The notes beneath the pieces are model-generated. The model had not been told where the DNA came from. It was given only the letters and a program-made list of their open reading frames with translations, and made no database searches. Positions 63,822 to 64,000 of a DNA stretch of 64,000 nucleotides are shown in pieces. A program made the translations under genes and the position numbers. The DNA is taken from positions 62,001 to 126,000 of the forward strand of contig NZ_CAJPVI010000020.1 in NCBI RefSeq assembly GCF_905397435.1. The letters run 5' to 3'. Origin of the DNA: Cupriavidus numazuensis (lineage in GTDB: Bacteria > Pseudomonadota > Gammaproteobacteria > Burkholderiales > Burkholderiaceae). The first letter of the stretch is position 1; every line of letters starts with the position of its first letter.

Positions 63822-64000
63822 ATGCAACAACAGGAACTCGTCGCCGCCCAGTTCGGCGCCACCGCCAGCGCCTATCTCACCAGCGCCGTCCACGCACAGG
63901 GGGCGGATCTGGAACAGCTCAAACAGGAACTGGTGGACCTGATCCCGGCGGACAAGCGCGCGTCGAGCACCGTGCTGGATCTCGGCTGCGGCGCGGGGCA
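63822..64000 (+). CDS. SAM-dependent methyltransferase, N-terminal part (cut by window edge)
   Basis: 59 residues are visible: [20 protein letters not shown], then the class I SAM motif VLDLGCGAG at the edge. GGAG precedes the ATG. The rest lies beyond 64,000. It is divergent from the XRE regulator and could be its target. The UbiE-like N-terminus hints at a small-molecule methyltransferase. Confidence 0.85.
   Translation, partial: MQQQELVAAQFGATASAYLTSAVHAQGADLEQLKQELVDLIPADKRASSTVLDLGCGAG

Overview
The window is GC-rich chromosomal DNA with dense, tightly packed genes. It reads as a beta-proteobacterium of the Burkholderiaceae, most likely Cupriavidus or a close Ralstonia relative. The reasons are the NAD-dependent molybdenum formate dehydrogenase operon (fdsGBACD with divergent fdsR), the DUF3141/phosphate acyltransferase/acyl kinase/FabI cluster, the lone Bug-type receptor in the malonate genes, and the order zapB-like/zapA/6S RNA and sodB/xseA/exbB/exbD/lpxK/Trm112/kdsB/adk. 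The species call is inference from gene content; no search was possible.

Layout. 1-5,540: a leftward cobalamin unit (btuB, btuC, btuD, cobO, cobT running off the left edge) behind a cobalamin riboswitch. 5,700-9,300: zapB-like, zapA, a structured leader and 6S RNA, then EVE, TSUP and SIMPL-domain genes. 9,355-15,185: leftward malonate genes matR-matA-Bug receptor-crotonase-matB. 15,867-21,700: YjgN-like membrane protein, M48 peptidase, lgt, and a divergent LysR/ilvD pair. 22,591-29,500: deoxyribosyltransferase-like protein, D-2-hydroxyacid dehydrogenase, DUF1059, modABC, CYTH protein, ModE, a small RRM-like protein, FabI. 29,500-36,640: a PHA-synthase-like DUF3141 protein divergent from a phosphate acyltransferase and an acyl kinase, a tyrosine phosphatase, a second RRM-like protein, and a GT51 transglycosylase. 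37,390-45,090: the fds operon, fdsR and a 7Fe ferredoxin. 45,190-54,370: PPK2, ZntB-like transporter, DUF2076, FUSC, CinA-type amidase, CheB-like protein, a coupled BON/micro-protein operon, hemerythrin. 54,375-64,000: sodB, xseA, a repeat-rich non-coding block, exbB-exbD-lpxK-Trm112-kdsB, adk, an SDR, an XRE regulator and the start of a methyltransferase.

Functional links. Molybdate uptake (modABC, ModE) serves the molybdenum-dependent formate dehydrogenase 12 kb away. The BtuB/ExbBD systems both concern TonB-powered import, though they are unlinked here. The DUF3141/Ptb/Ack/FabI group looks like one acyl-CoA or polyester-related module.

The most unusual material is non-coding. There are two copies of a roughly 0.7-0.85 kb repeat with long hairpin-bearing terminal inverted repeats (after ilvD and after the GT51 gene). 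A 164-bp full-length palindrome supplies the zntB stop codon. A string of hairpins lies between a good promoter and 6S RNA. Three imperfect tandem repeats rich in DnaA-box-like motifs lie before exbB. No tRNA, rRNA, CRISPR array, phage or transposase gene was seen.
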